DNA of 26,301 nucleotides from NCBI GenBank assembly GCA_934317215.1, contig CAKREH010000041.1, positions 1 to 26,301 on the forward strand, written 5' to 3'. Under the pieces are notes generated by a model. That model worked only from the letters and a program-made list of their open reading frames with translations, searched no databases and was not told the origin of the DNA. Both the position numbers and the translations under genes were made by a program. Origin of the DNA: an uncultured Roseburia sp. (lineage in GTDB: Bacteria > Bacillota > Clostridia > Lachnospirales > Lachnospiraceae). Shown here piece by piece: positions 1 to 7,221 of this stretch; position 1 is the stretch's first letter, and every line of letters starts with the position of its first letter.

Positions 1-861
1 AAAAAGATTTATGCAGATAGTGAATTAGAAGAGTCTGCAACTATTCGGAATTTCCGAATAGTTCAAACCGAAGGTTCGCGTCAGGTGACTCGTGATACAA
101 AGCATTATAATCTTCAAATGATTATTGCGGTTGGATTCAAGGTGAACAATGAACGAGCAGTGCAGTTTCGCAAGTGGGCCAATGGCATAGTGAAGGATTA
201 CACCATCAAAGGCTGGGTCATGGATGATGAACGCCTGAAAAATGGTGGATCTGTGCTTACAGTAGAATACTTCGACCGTTTGCTTGAGCAGATTCGTGAG
301 ATTCGTTTGTCTGAGCGTAGATTTTATCAGAAGATAACAGACATCTATGCTACAGCTCTCGATTATGATCGAACAGCAAAAACAACAAAACAGTTCTTTG
401 CAAAGGTCCAAAACAAGATGCATTATGCGGTTCATGGGTATACAGCAGCGGAGTTGATTTACGAGCGAGTCGATGCTGATAAGCCACATATGGGATTAAC
501 CACTTGGGCAGCAGCACCGGAAGGTAAGATTGTAAAAAGCGATGTGAGCATTGCGAAGAATTATCTTTCAGAGAAAGAAATGCGTTCACTGGAGCGTATT
601 GTATCTGCTTATCTGGACTTAGCAGAGGACCGTGCGGAACGTCATATTCCGATGACGATGGAAGATTGGTCAAAGCGACTGGATCTATTCCTGATGGCTG
701 ATGACAGAGAGGTTCTTCAGGATGCAGGCAAAATCACTGCTGAGATTGCAAAGGCAAAAGCTGAAACCGAATTTGAAAAATATCGTGTCATTCAGGACAG
801 ATTATTTATGTCTGATTTTGATAAGTACATGCTGGAACTGGAAGAGAATGCGAAGAAGTAG
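1..861 (+). CDS. RhuM family protein, 5' end outside window
   Basis: The reading frame is open from the first base, so the N-terminus is cut by the window edge; the first in-window start-like codon (GTG at 85) is internal to the homologous region. The visible 286 residues match what I know of the RhuM (virulence RhuM) family: an N-terminal block including IRNFRIVQTEGSRQV, then HYNLQMIIAVGFKVNNERA and VQFRKWAN, followed by a charged helical C-terminus ending in ELEENAKK. The biochemical role of RhuM proteins is not established. They occur in genomic islands and beside restriction or toxin genes, which fits the decayed mobile DNA immediately downstream. A tight palindrome lies inside the coding sequence at 40-62. 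Family assignment is fairly secure; function is unknown. Confidence 0.8.
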   Translation, partial: KKIYADSELEESATIRNFRIVQTEGSRQVTRDTKHYNLQMIIAVGFKVNNERAVQFRKWANGIVKDYTIKGWVMDDERLKNGGSVLTVEYFDRLLEQIREIRLSERRFYQKITDIYATALDYDRTAKTTKQFFAKVQNKMHYAVHGYTAAELIYERVDADKPHMGLTTWAAAPEGKIVKSDVSIAKNYLSEKEMRSLERIVSAYLDLAEDRAERHIPMTMEDWSKRLDLFLMADDREVLQDAGKITAEIAKAKAETEFEKYRVIQDRLFMSDFDKYMLELEENAKK

Positions 862-1002
862 CAGCATCGCCATTAAAATTTTCAGCTTGCCAAGGTCGAG
901 TGCATGGGAGTTGGGTCATCAGTCGGGGCGAAAAAAAGCTGTTGACCTGTTCTCTGTACAAAGAACGGACAAGGTGGAAACGATGGCAGTTTTTCGTCAA
1001 AT

Positions 1003-1030
1003 TTGACTTTTCTATTGGACTCACTATAAT
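1003..1030 (+). promoter_or_regulatory. Strong sigma-A-like promoter without an intact gene
   Basis: TTGACT at 1003-1008 and a perfect TATAAT at 1025-1030 are separated by 16 bases. No intact gene with a ribosome binding site follows within 300 bases. Confidence 0.6.
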
Positions 1031-1044
1031 AGTAGAAACAAATA

Positions 1045-1061
1045 AAAAAGTTGAACTTTTT
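1045..1061. promoter_or_regulatory. Perfect 8+1+8 dyad just downstream of the orphan promoter
   Basis: AAAAAGTTGAACTTTTT is a perfect palindrome around one central base, about 8 bases past the expected transcription start of the promoter at 1003-1030. Its position suits an operator. No cognate regulator is identified. Confidence 0.35.
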
Positions 1062-1299
1062 CCGTGGACGGGCGAGGTTCAGACTGTGATATGGATAGCG
1101 AAATGTATCAATACTTTTTTGTTACAGAATTTGTTGATATGTTTCCGCAAACAAACGGAGATATTTTGGAACATTCTATATTAGTCTGGATTGGTTCCCG
1201 AAAACTGACATCAATCAGGACGTATCGTGCCATTGTGAGGCAATCGTTCACTTGCAGAGAAATAGATGAAATTAGAACCATTACCATTTTATTTCAAAT

Positions 1300-1911
1300 G
1301 TAAAGCACCTGTTAGGACAAAAAAGTATATTGGCACATATATTGGTAAAAACGGTTGATGAGTTTAAGGGAATGAATCCCAAGGATGTCATTAATTGTAT
1401 TGAGGGAAATCCATATATCAGCACAGTGCCTGTAGAACCTGGGCTTGCCAATAAAGTTATTGAAAAGAATAGCCGGCGTCTTGTTGGGATCAATGCAGAA
1501 AATGGAGAAATTAATGAGGGACTGGTAAGGTTTGATATTGTTTTTTATGTACGTGTGCCGTTATCTATGGATGGAAGAAAAAATGAACTGTCACAGATTA
1601 TTATAAATGTGGAAGCTCAAAAAGATGAGCCGAATGAATATAAAATCCTAAATAGGGCAATTTTCTATGTAAGCAGGTTAATCTCATCACAGAAGGAAAG
1701 GGATTTTGAAAATTCCAGCTATGATGATATTAAACGTGTATATTCCATTTGGGTTTGCATGAATATGGATAAGGATACAATGAGTCATGTTCATCTTATA
1801 AAAGAGGATGTGATAGGTACTTATGAATGGAAGGGAAAACTGGATTTAATTAACATTATTATGGTGGGGCTAGCAAAGAAACTTCCGGGACATAGTGAAA
1901 CAGATTATTGA
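1300..1911 (+). pseudogene. Rpn-type PD-(D/E)XK nuclease/transposase fragment
   Basis: The frame carries the core of the PD-(D/E)XK 'Rpn family recombination-promoting nuclease/putative transposase' proteins that are abundant in Lachnospiraceae. Visible blocks are HLLGQKSILAHIL, RFDIVFYVRVP, IIINVEAQKDE and YSIWVCMNMDKD; the Asp in RFDI and the Glu-x-Gln in VEAQ are at the expected active-site positions. No ATG or Shine-Dalgarno precedes it: an in-frame stop lies at 1273-1275 and the first possible start is a TTG at 1330, already inside the homologous core. It stops at about 194 codons (from the TTG), right after LPGH, where family members continue for roughly another hundred residues. The gene therefore appears truncated at both ends. 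Such genes are often multicopy and decayed. Confidence 0.7.
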
Positions 1912-1963
1912 TGGAAAGAAAAATGATCCAAAGAAAAATTAGTTTGTTAAAATAGTTTTATTC

Positions 1964-1998
1964 AAAACTCCAGATCTATCACAGGTTTGGAGTTTTTT
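1964..1998 (+). terminator. Intrinsic terminator after the nuclease fragment
   Basis: AAAACTCCA (1964-1972) pairs with TGGAGTTTT (1988-1996) around a 15-base loop and runs into a T tract ending at 1998. Confidence 0.7.
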
Positions 1999-2101
1999 CC
2001 TGCTTATTAATAAGAAAAAAATATCAAAACAATAGCTATACTTTTCCTTGCGCAGTAACTATAATAACAATAATCAGAATGTATCAAAACAGGGAGGAAC
2101 T

Positions 2102-2581
2102 ATGATAACAGAACTGAATCCTGACTTAAAAAACTACATCGCAGGCGGCACCGTATTTCGCAGAAAAGCAGTCCGCGGTATTATAAAACATGGGGATCTC
2201 TATCTTATTATCCACGGAAAATATGGCGATTATAAATTCCCTGGCGGAGGGATGAAACAGGGAGAAACTCTGACGGATACGCTTGTGCGTGAGGTGCAGG
2301 AGGAAACAGGATATCAGATATGCTCCGAAAGCATTGGGGATTATATACTTGTGCATGAAAAAAGAAAGGGTGATCCTGATGATCTGATGGAGATGGATTC
2401 CTGGTATTATTTCTGTGATGTGACGGAGATTGCAGGTGAGAGGGATCTGGATGACTATGAAAAAGAATACGACTATCAGGTACAATGGATGAGATTGGAT
2501 GATATCATAAAGAAGAATGAGGAGGTAGCTGATGTGGAACATATTCCGTGGGTGGAGCGGGAGCCGGATTACTATTATTAA
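2102..2581 (+). CDS. NUDIX hydrolase
   Basis: A 159-residue cytoplasmic Nudix-fold protein starting at ATG 2102, preceded by AGGGAGGA at good spacing; the frame is open upstream to 2048 but has no comparable site. The Nudix box is complete at about residues 55-77: GGMKQGE, then TLTDTLV, then REVQEETGY, giving G-x5-E-x7-RE-V-x-EE-x-G-Y. The REVQEE glutamates bind the metal used to cleave nucleoside-diphosphate-linked substrates. The substrate cannot be deduced. The acidic C-terminus ends in DYYY. It may share a transcript with the MmcQ-like gene 101 bases downstream. An out-of-frame open stretch overlaps its 3' end (see findings). Confidence 0.88.
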   Translation: MITELNPDLKNYIAGGTVFRRKAVRGIIKHGDLYLIIHGKYGDYKFPGGGMKQGETLTDTLVREVQEETGYQICSESIGDYILVHEKRKGDPDDLMEMDSWYYFCDVTEIAGERDLDDYEKEYDYQVQWMRLDDIIKKNEEVADVEHIPWVEREPDYYY

Positions 2582-2682
2582 AAAGCGGATTTATTGGACT
2601 ACCTATGGCAGGACATTTTTTAGAACGTATTTTGAGTACAATTATCCGTAAAATCCGAAGATAAAAGAAAGGAAGAAAGTCC

Positions 2683-3018
2683 ATGACAACCAGACAGGAA
2701 GTATTATCTTTTGGCATGACATTTAAAGATGTCTATCAGGATACACCGTTCCACGATCCAAACTGGATTCTGGTGCGGTATAAAAAGAACAAAAAGGCAT
2801 TTCTCTGGACTTATGAGTACGAAGGACAGATGCGCATAAATATAAAAGTTGATCCGCAGTGGCGCGATTTCTGGCGGGAGGCATATGCAGCGGTGATTCC
2901 GGGATATCATCAGAACAAGGAACACTGGAATACCGTTATTCTGGATGGAAGCATACCGGATGAGGAAATCAGACGGATGATCGCAGAGAGTTATGATCTG
3001 ATCTGCGGAAAAAAATAA
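2683..3018 (+). CDS. MmcQ/YjbR family protein
   Basis: A 111-residue protein starting at ATG 2683 behind AAAGGAAG. It resembles the MmcQ/YjbR family (CyaY-like fold, DNA-binding by annotation): a short N-terminal helix, a central strand region with WILVRYKKNKKAFLW, and the characteristic C-terminal block PGYHQNKEHWNTVILDGSIPDEEI followed by a helix. The family usually measures 110-120 residues, so it is full length. The molecular role is poorly defined. It lies between the Nudix gene and a MATE exporter, with no terminator seen before the hairpin-rich leader that starts at 3056. Confidence 0.8.
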   Translation: MTTRQEVLSFGMTFKDVYQDTPFHDPNWILVRYKKNKKAFLWTYEYEGQMRINIKVDPQWRDFWREAYAAVIPGYHQNKEHWNTVILDGSIPDEEIRRMIAESYDLICGKK

Positions 3019-3055
3019 ATTCATTTGTAAAGAACGATCAAGAAGTGAGGCAATA

Positions 3056-3129
3056 GTGTGAAAAATAAGATTTTTCACACGCAAGATTTGTGCTTGCGCA
3101 CAAACTTGAGATGCGCAGAAAGCTGCGCA
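3056..3129 (+). promoter_or_regulatory. Three tandem perfect hairpins in the leader of the first MATE gene
   Basis: Hairpin 1 pairs GTGTGAAAAAT (3056-3066) with ATTTTTCACAC (3070-3080). Hairpin 2 pairs TTTGTGC (3087-3093) with GCACAAA (3098-3104), extended by CAAG/CTTG outside a bulged A. Hairpin 3 pairs TGCGCAG (3112-3118) with CTGCGCA (3123-3129). The last arm ends 5 bases before the GGAG used by the gene. None of the loops matches a riboswitch consensus I know. The trxA leader carries a compact relative. Confidence 0.6.
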
Positions 3130-3144
3130 AGAATGGAGATTTTT

Positions 3145-4515
3145 ATGTCAGCAAAAGATACAATGGAAAATAAAATCACAGAGGGAGTCATCTGGAAACA
3201 GCTTTTATTATTCTTTTTCCCGATACTGGTTGGAACATTTTTCCAGCAGCTTTATAATACGGTGGATGCAGTGATCGTCGGGCGGTTTGTCGGAAAAGAG
3301 GCACTATCCTGCGTCAGCGGTTCGTCCGGTCAGATCATCAATCTGGTGGTCGGATTCTTTACCGGATTATCTGCCGGCGCAACGGTCATGATCTCCCAGC
3401 ATTTTGGGGCAAAAAATGAGGAACAGCTGCATAAGGCACTGCACACGGCATATGCATTTGCAATCACAGGCGGTATCATTGCCGGAGTGATCGGTGTTGT
3501 TATGACACGTATGGTTTTAAAATGGATGAATACGCCGGAAAATCTGCTGCCTGACTCGACACTTTATGTGCGGATTTATTTTGCAGGACTCTTATTTATT
3601 TTTGTTTACAATATGGGAGCGGCGATTTTACGTGCAATCGGCGATTCGAAACGTCCGCTTTATTTTCTGATCGTCTGCTGCATTGTCAATATTATTCTGG
3701 ATCTGGTGCTGGTGCTTGGATTTAAAATGGGAGTTCTCGGCGTGGCGGTGGCAACATTGGTTGCGCAGGGAATCAGTGCAGTGCTCGTCAGTGTGGCGCT
3801 GATGTATCATACGGCAGGCTTAAAGTTAATACCACGCGAAATCAGGATTCATAAAAGTGTGCTGAAAAATATGTTGACGATCGGACTGCCGACCGGTATC
3901 GAGTCAAGCATGTACAGCATCTCAAACGTGATCGTGCAGGCTGCGTTAAACGGATTTGGTGTTGACACAATGGCGGCATGGGCTGCATTTGGCAAAATAG
4001 ACAGCCTTTTCTGGATGATCAACAGTGCGTTTGGAATCGCTGCGACCACATTCGTTGGTCAGAATTTTGGTGCCGGAAAAATGGACCGTGTCCTTAAAGG
4101 AACAAAGGAGTGCCTTGGCATGGCACTTGCGACGGCAATCTTTCTGAGTGTGATCTTAATGTCGGCGGGAAGATTTTTATTTGGCATATTTACCACAGAT
4201 GCGAATGTGGTGGAAATTGGTCTTAGCATGATGCAGATCATATCGCCGACCTATTTTCTGTTTGTGTTTATCGAAGTATATTCCGGCGCACTGCGCGCGC
4301 AGGGGCATGTGATCGTGACGACGGCAATGACGATGATCGGTATCTGTGTGCTGCGTGTCGTATGGGTCACCTGGATCGTACCGGATGGCACACTCTCACA
4401 GATCGTGGCATGTTACCCAATTACATGGCTGGTCAGCGCGGTGGGGATGATCATTTATTATCATTATAAGCAGAAAAAGATTCTGGAAAAATTTGCTGCA
4501 ACACATGATTTATAA
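3145..4515 (+). CDS. MATE family efflux transporter (first of two)
   Basis: A 456-residue polytopic membrane protein of the MATE (multidrug and toxin extrusion) family, expected to export cationic compounds using an ion gradient. Start chosen at ATG 3145, seven bases after GGAG; the longer frame back to GTG 3058 would translate the hairpin leader and its arms. Family landmarks are LLLFFFPILVGTFFQQLYNTVDAVIVGRFVG in the first helix region, GLSAGATVMISQHFGA, and the second-half equivalent FGIAATTFVGQNFGAGK, consistent with two six-helix bundles. The sequence differs clearly from the second MATE gene, so this is not a recent tandem duplication. A short terminator follows at 4522-4540. Substrate unknown. 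Confidence 0.9.
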   Translation: MSAKDTMENKITEGVIWKQLLLFFFPILVGTFFQQLYNTVDAVIVGRFVGKEALSCVSGSSGQIINLVVGFFTGLSAGATVMISQHFGAKNEEQLHKALHTAYAFAITGGIIAGVIGVVMTRMVLKWMNTPENLLPDSTLYVRIYFAGLLFIFVYNMGAAILRAIGDSKRPLYFLIVCCIVNIILDLVLVLGFKMGVLGVAVATLVAQGISAVLVSVALMYHTAGLKLIPREIRIHKSVLKNMLTIGLPTGIESSMYSISNVIVQAALNGFGVDTMAAWAAFGKIDSLFWMINSAFGIAATTFVGQNFGAGKMDRVLKGTKECLGMALATAIFLSVILMSAGRFLFGIFTTDANVVEIGLSMMQIISPTYFLFVFIEVYSGALRAQGHVIVTTAMTMIGICVLRVVWVTWIVPDGTLSQIVACYPITWLVSAVGMIIYYHYKQKKILEKFAATHDL

Positions 4516-4521
4516 ACAGAG

Positions 4522-4540
4522 AAACTGGAAGCAGTTTTTT
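4522..4540 (+). terminator. Short intrinsic terminator between the MATE genes
   Basis: AAACTG, loop GAAG, CAGTTT, then TTT. The stem is only six pairs, so termination may be partial and the second MATE gene may be read through. Confidence 0.45.
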
Positions 4541-4583
4541 ATAGCCACATGGTTAAAAATAAGTTCAGGAAAAGAGGATACAA

Positions 4584-5954
4584 ATGAAACAGTCAAAAAA
4601 TGAAATTAATCTTGGCGAGGGGAGCGTCGGCAGACTTCTGCTGACATTGGCGGTACCATCTGTGATCGCACAGCTCGTCAACCTTCTTTATAATCTGGTG
4701 GACAGGATCTATATCGGTCATATCCCGGAAAACGGGGGCGTGGCACTGACCGGTCTTGGACTCTGCTTCCCGATTCTGATGATTGTCACGGCATTTTCCG
4801 GTCTGATCGGATATGGCGGGGCGCCGCGTGTTGCCATTTTCATGGGAAAAGGCAAAAATGATGAGGCGGAGGAGATCCTGGGCAACTGTACCATGGCATT
4901 GATCGTGATCGCATTGATTTTAGTTGTGGTACTGCAGTTTGCAGCGGAGCCGCTTCTGATGCTGTTTGGTGCAAGTGAAAATACGCTGCCGTATGCGCTT
5001 TCTTATCTGAACATTTACGGAAAAGGGACTTTGTTTGTCATGCTTACGATGGGGTTAAACTCTTTCATTAACACACAGGGATTTTCCAAAGTCGGTATGA
5101 AAACGGTTCTGATCGGGGCAGTCTGCAATATTATTTTAGATCCGGTCTTTATTTTCGCATTTGACATGGGCGTGCAGGGAGCAGCACTTGCAACGGTGAT
5201 CTCACAGGCAGTTTCAGCGGTATGGGTTATTCTTTTTCTGACGGGAAAACAGACAAAGCTGAAAATAAAGACAAAATATTTTAAGCCGAAAGCCTCCGTA
5301 CTTTTGCCGGTATGTGCACTTGGTGTATCACCTTTTATCATGAATGCGACGGAGAGCGCGATCAATATTGCATTTAACGCATCTTTATCACGCTACGGCG
5401 GTGATGTGGCGGTCGGAGCCATGACGATCTTAAGCAGTATTATGCAGCTTCAGTTTATGCCGGTACAGGGAATTGCACAGGGAGCGCAGCCGATCATGAG
5501 TTTTAATTATGGAGCAAAAAAGATGGATCGTGTGAAAAAGGCATATCGTCTGCTTATGATCTGCAGTTTTACATACACGATGATCTTCTGTCTGGCGGTG
5601 GAAATCGCACCTGGATTTTTTGTGCATCTGTTCAACAGCAGTTCACAGGAATTATTTGAAATGACAAAATGGGCACTGCGCATCTATATGGCAGCGACCG
5701 GAGTATTCGGGATCCAGATTGCGGTGCAGCAGGTATTCATGGCGCTCGGACAGGCAAAAATCTCATTGTTTATTGCGTGTCTGCGAAAGATTGTCCTGCT
5801 GATTCCGCTGATTTATATCCTGCCGCATTTCTTTGCAGATAAAGTATTTGCTGTTTTTCTGGCAGAGCCGGTTTCGGATTTTATTTCGGTGACAGTTGCA
5901 GCGACATTATTTTTCCTCAACATTAAAAAGATATTGAAAGAGGGAGAAGTGTGA
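4584..5954 (+). CDS. MATE family efflux transporter (second of two)
   Basis: A 456-residue integral membrane protein starting at ATG 4584 behind AGAGGA. Landmarks are LLLTLAVPSVIAQLVNLLYNLVDRIYIGHI at the N-terminus, YGGAPRVAIFMGKG after it, and QGIAQGAQPIMSFNYGAKK in the second half, as in MepA-like MATE transporters. Twelve hydrophobic segments are expected. It lies 68 bases behind the first MATE gene, and nothing nearby names a substrate. The two pumps could act independently or widen the export range. The frame ends at 5954 and a strong terminator follows at 6098-6134. Confidence 0.9.
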   Translation: MKQSKNEINLGEGSVGRLLLTLAVPSVIAQLVNLLYNLVDRIYIGHIPENGGVALTGLGLCFPILMIVTAFSGLIGYGGAPRVAIFMGKGKNDEAEEILGNCTMALIVIALILVVVLQFAAEPLLMLFGASENTLPYALSYLNIYGKGTLFVMLTMGLNSFINTQGFSKVGMKTVLIGAVCNIILDPVFIFAFDMGVQGAALATVISQAVSAVWVILFLTGKQTKLKIKTKYFKPKASVLLPVCALGVSPFIMNATESAINIAFNASLSRYGGDVAVGAMTILSSIMQLQFMPVQGIAQGAQPIMSFNYGAKKMDRVKKAYRLLMICSFTYTMIFCLAVEIAPGFFVHLFNSSSQELFEMTKWALRIYMAATGVFGIQIAVQQVFMALGQAKISLFIACLRKIVLLIPLIYILPHFFADKVFAVFLAEPVSDFISVTVAATLFFLNIKKILKEGEV

Positions 5955-6097
5955 GCGTATAAAAAAATCTGAAACTGAAAAAAGGTTTCAAATACTGTCT
6001 GATGGATTCGAAATATTATCCGACGGAGCGTGATACATGGGTAACAAGGTCGAAAGTATACAAGTTTACAGCAAAATAAAATAACGTATAGGAAAAG

Positions 6098-6134
6098 AGA
6101 ACTGTGAGAAAATAATCTCACGGTTCTTTTTTTT
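6098..6134 (+). terminator. Strong intrinsic terminator after the MATE pair
   Basis: AGAACTGTGAGA (6098-6109) pairs with TCTCACGGTTCT (6116-6127), twelve pairs including one G-U, and runs into a T tract to 6134. It separates the exporters from the thioredoxin operon promoter, which starts three bases later. Confidence 0.85.
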
Positions 6135-6136
6135 AC

Positions 6137-6166
6137 TTGACAAGTGATGGTATCTTCCTGTAAGAT
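6137..6166 (+). promoter_or_regulatory. Promoter of the trxB-trxA-marR operon
   Basis: TTGACA at 6137-6142 and TAAGAT at 6161-6166, 18 bases apart, directly after the terminator and about 60 bases before the first gene. A dyad (TATCTT, CCTGT, AAGATA; 6151-6167) overlaps the -10. Confidence 0.7.
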
Positions 6167-6167
6167 A
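6151..6167. promoter_or_regulatory. Candidate operator overlapping the -10 box
   Basis: TATCTTCCTGTAAGATA is a perfect 6+5+6 inverted repeat covering the -10 hexamer, so a protein bound here would block RNA polymerase. It does not resemble the OhrR box. The regulator is unknown. Confidence 0.4.
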
Positions 6168-6185
6168 AAAAACGTAAAGATTGCA

Positions 6186-6200
6186 CACAATTAAATTTAA
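6186..6200. promoter_or_regulatory. Candidate OhrR-type operator
   Basis: CACAATTAAATTTAA agrees with the Bacillus OhrR palindrome as I remember it (TACAATT-N-AATTGTA) at most positions, including ACAATT and the AATT centre. It lies about 13-27 bases after the predicted transcription start, suited to repression, and an OhrR-like gene closes the operon. Confidence 0.4.
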
Positions 6201-6227
6201 AACAATGATTTTGAGATGGAGAGAAAA

Positions 6228-7103
6228 ATGGAGAGAGCAGACATAGCGATTATCGGAACCGGACCTGGCGGCGTTTCTGCTGCGTTGACGGCAAAGGTAA
6301 GAAATAAAAATATTTTGCTGATCGGGAAAAAGCAGATGAGCGACAAGGTCAGCAAGGCGCATCAGATCATGAACTATCCAGGACTTCCGGCGGTGACTGG
6401 AGCGGATATGGCGAAGACATTTGAAAAGCAGCTTGCCATGATGGAGATCGAGGTGACAGACAGCCGGATCGGTACAGTCTATGCGATGGGCGACTATTTT
6501 GCAATCCAGGCAGGCGGGGAAGTGCTTGAGGCAAAGAGTGTGATCTTAGCGTGCGGCGTTGTCTCCGGCAAGACACTTCCGGGCGAGGAAGAGATGTTAG
6601 GACGGGGTGTCAGCTACTGTGCGACCTGTGATGCATGCTTTTATAAAGGAAAGAAGGTTGCAGTCATCGGTTACGGAAAAGACGCGGAACACGAAGCGGA
6701 CTTTCTTGCGGAAGTGGCAGCAGAGGTACTTTATTTTCCAATGTATCAGGATGTACCTGGCGTATCAGAGCAGGTAACGGTCATAAAAGAACGTCCGAAG
6801 GAGATCTTTGGTGAAAAGAAAGTTGAGGGACTTCGCACAGAGCAGGGGGAGTACCTTGTGGATGGCGTTTTTGTACTGCGGGATGCCGTATCCCCGAAAC
6901 AGCTTGTTCCGGGACTCGAATTAGACGGAAATCATGTAAAGGTCAATCTGTCGATGGAGACAAATATTCCGGGACTTTTCGCCTGTGGAGATATCACGGG
7001 AACACCGTATCAGTATATCAAAGCAGCCGGACAGGGCAATGTTGCGGCATTATCCGCGGTGGCTTATCTGGATGCGAAAAAACGCGAGGCAGGGAAGCAG
7101 TAA
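6228..7103 (+). CDS. trxB: Thioredoxin-disulfide reductase-like FAD flavoprotein
   Basis: A 291-residue two-domain flavoprotein predicted to reduce thioredoxin. ATG 6228 is preferred to ATG 6216, because the GGAGA inside the upstream start sits at ideal spacing before 6228. Residues 1-25 hold the FAD-binding dinucleotide fold (DIAIIGTGPGGVSAALTA). CATCDAC has the redox cysteines C131 and C134 plus an extra C138. The second nucleotide-binding loop at about 148-153 is GYGKDA. The C-terminal block LFACGDITGTPYQYIKAAGQG is the FAD signature. The basic HRRxxxR motif that grips the NADPH 2'-phosphate in classical TrxB is not visible after the second loop; LYFPMYQDVPG occupies that stretch. The electron donor may therefore not be NADPH. 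Thioredoxin and an OhrR-like regulator follow. Confidence 0.85.
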   Translation: MERADIAIIGTGPGGVSAALTAKVRNKNILLIGKKQMSDKVSKAHQIMNYPGLPAVTGADMAKTFEKQLAMMEIEVTDSRIGTVYAMGDYFAIQAGGEVLEAKSVILACGVVSGKTLPGEEEMLGRGVSYCATCDACFYKGKKVAVIGYGKDAEHEADFLAEVAAEVLYFPMYQDVPGVSEQVTVIKERPKEIFGEKKVEGLRTEQGEYLVDGVFVLRDAVSPKQLVPGLELDGNHVKVNLSMETNIPGLFACGDITGTPYQYIKAAGQGNVAALSAVAYLDAKKREAGKQ

Positions 7104-7188
7104 AGAGGCAGCTTGCATGAACAGAAATGTGTGGGACTAAAACCGGAATGTATTTTACAACAAATATATCACAAAAAACAGTGTGTCA

Positions 7189-7212
7189 TGCGCAAAGAAC
7201 TGCGCAGGAAAG
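7189..7212 (+). promoter_or_regulatory. TGCGCA hairpin in the trxA leader
   Basis: TGCGCA (7189-7194), loop AAGAAC, TGCGCA (7201-7206), followed by GGAAAGG and ATG 7222. This is the last hairpin of the first MATE leader with its closing pair lost, and a GTGTG also precedes it here. Confidence 0.45.
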
Positions 7213-7221
7213 GAAATTATT

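Larger units (their letters stand above)
862..1299. other. Non-coding or decayed stretch between rhuM and the nuclease fragment
   Basis: About 440 bases without a convincing gene. Three short plus-strand frames overlap here (to 1006, 1184 and 1303), but none has a Shine-Dalgarno site or a recognisable domain. What can be supported is a good promoter at 1003-1030 followed by a dyad at 1045-1061. The stretch is probably remains of an accessory insertion. I cannot identify the parent gene. Confidence 0.5.

Noticed and set aside
1064..1303. Open plus-strand frame of 79 codons following the orphan promoter
   Set aside because: No Shine-Dalgarno, no recognisable motif, and overlapping frames of similar quality; treated as decayed DNA.
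3056..3129. Guanidine-type riboswitch before the MATE exporter
   Set aside because: Such riboswitches are known before exporters, but the loops (AAG, TTGC, AAAG) lack the ACGR motif of guanidine-II, and no guanidine-I core is seen.
5015..5365. Minus-strand open frame within the second MATE gene
   Set aside because: It is the shadow of a well-supported coding sequence and has no start signal or domain.
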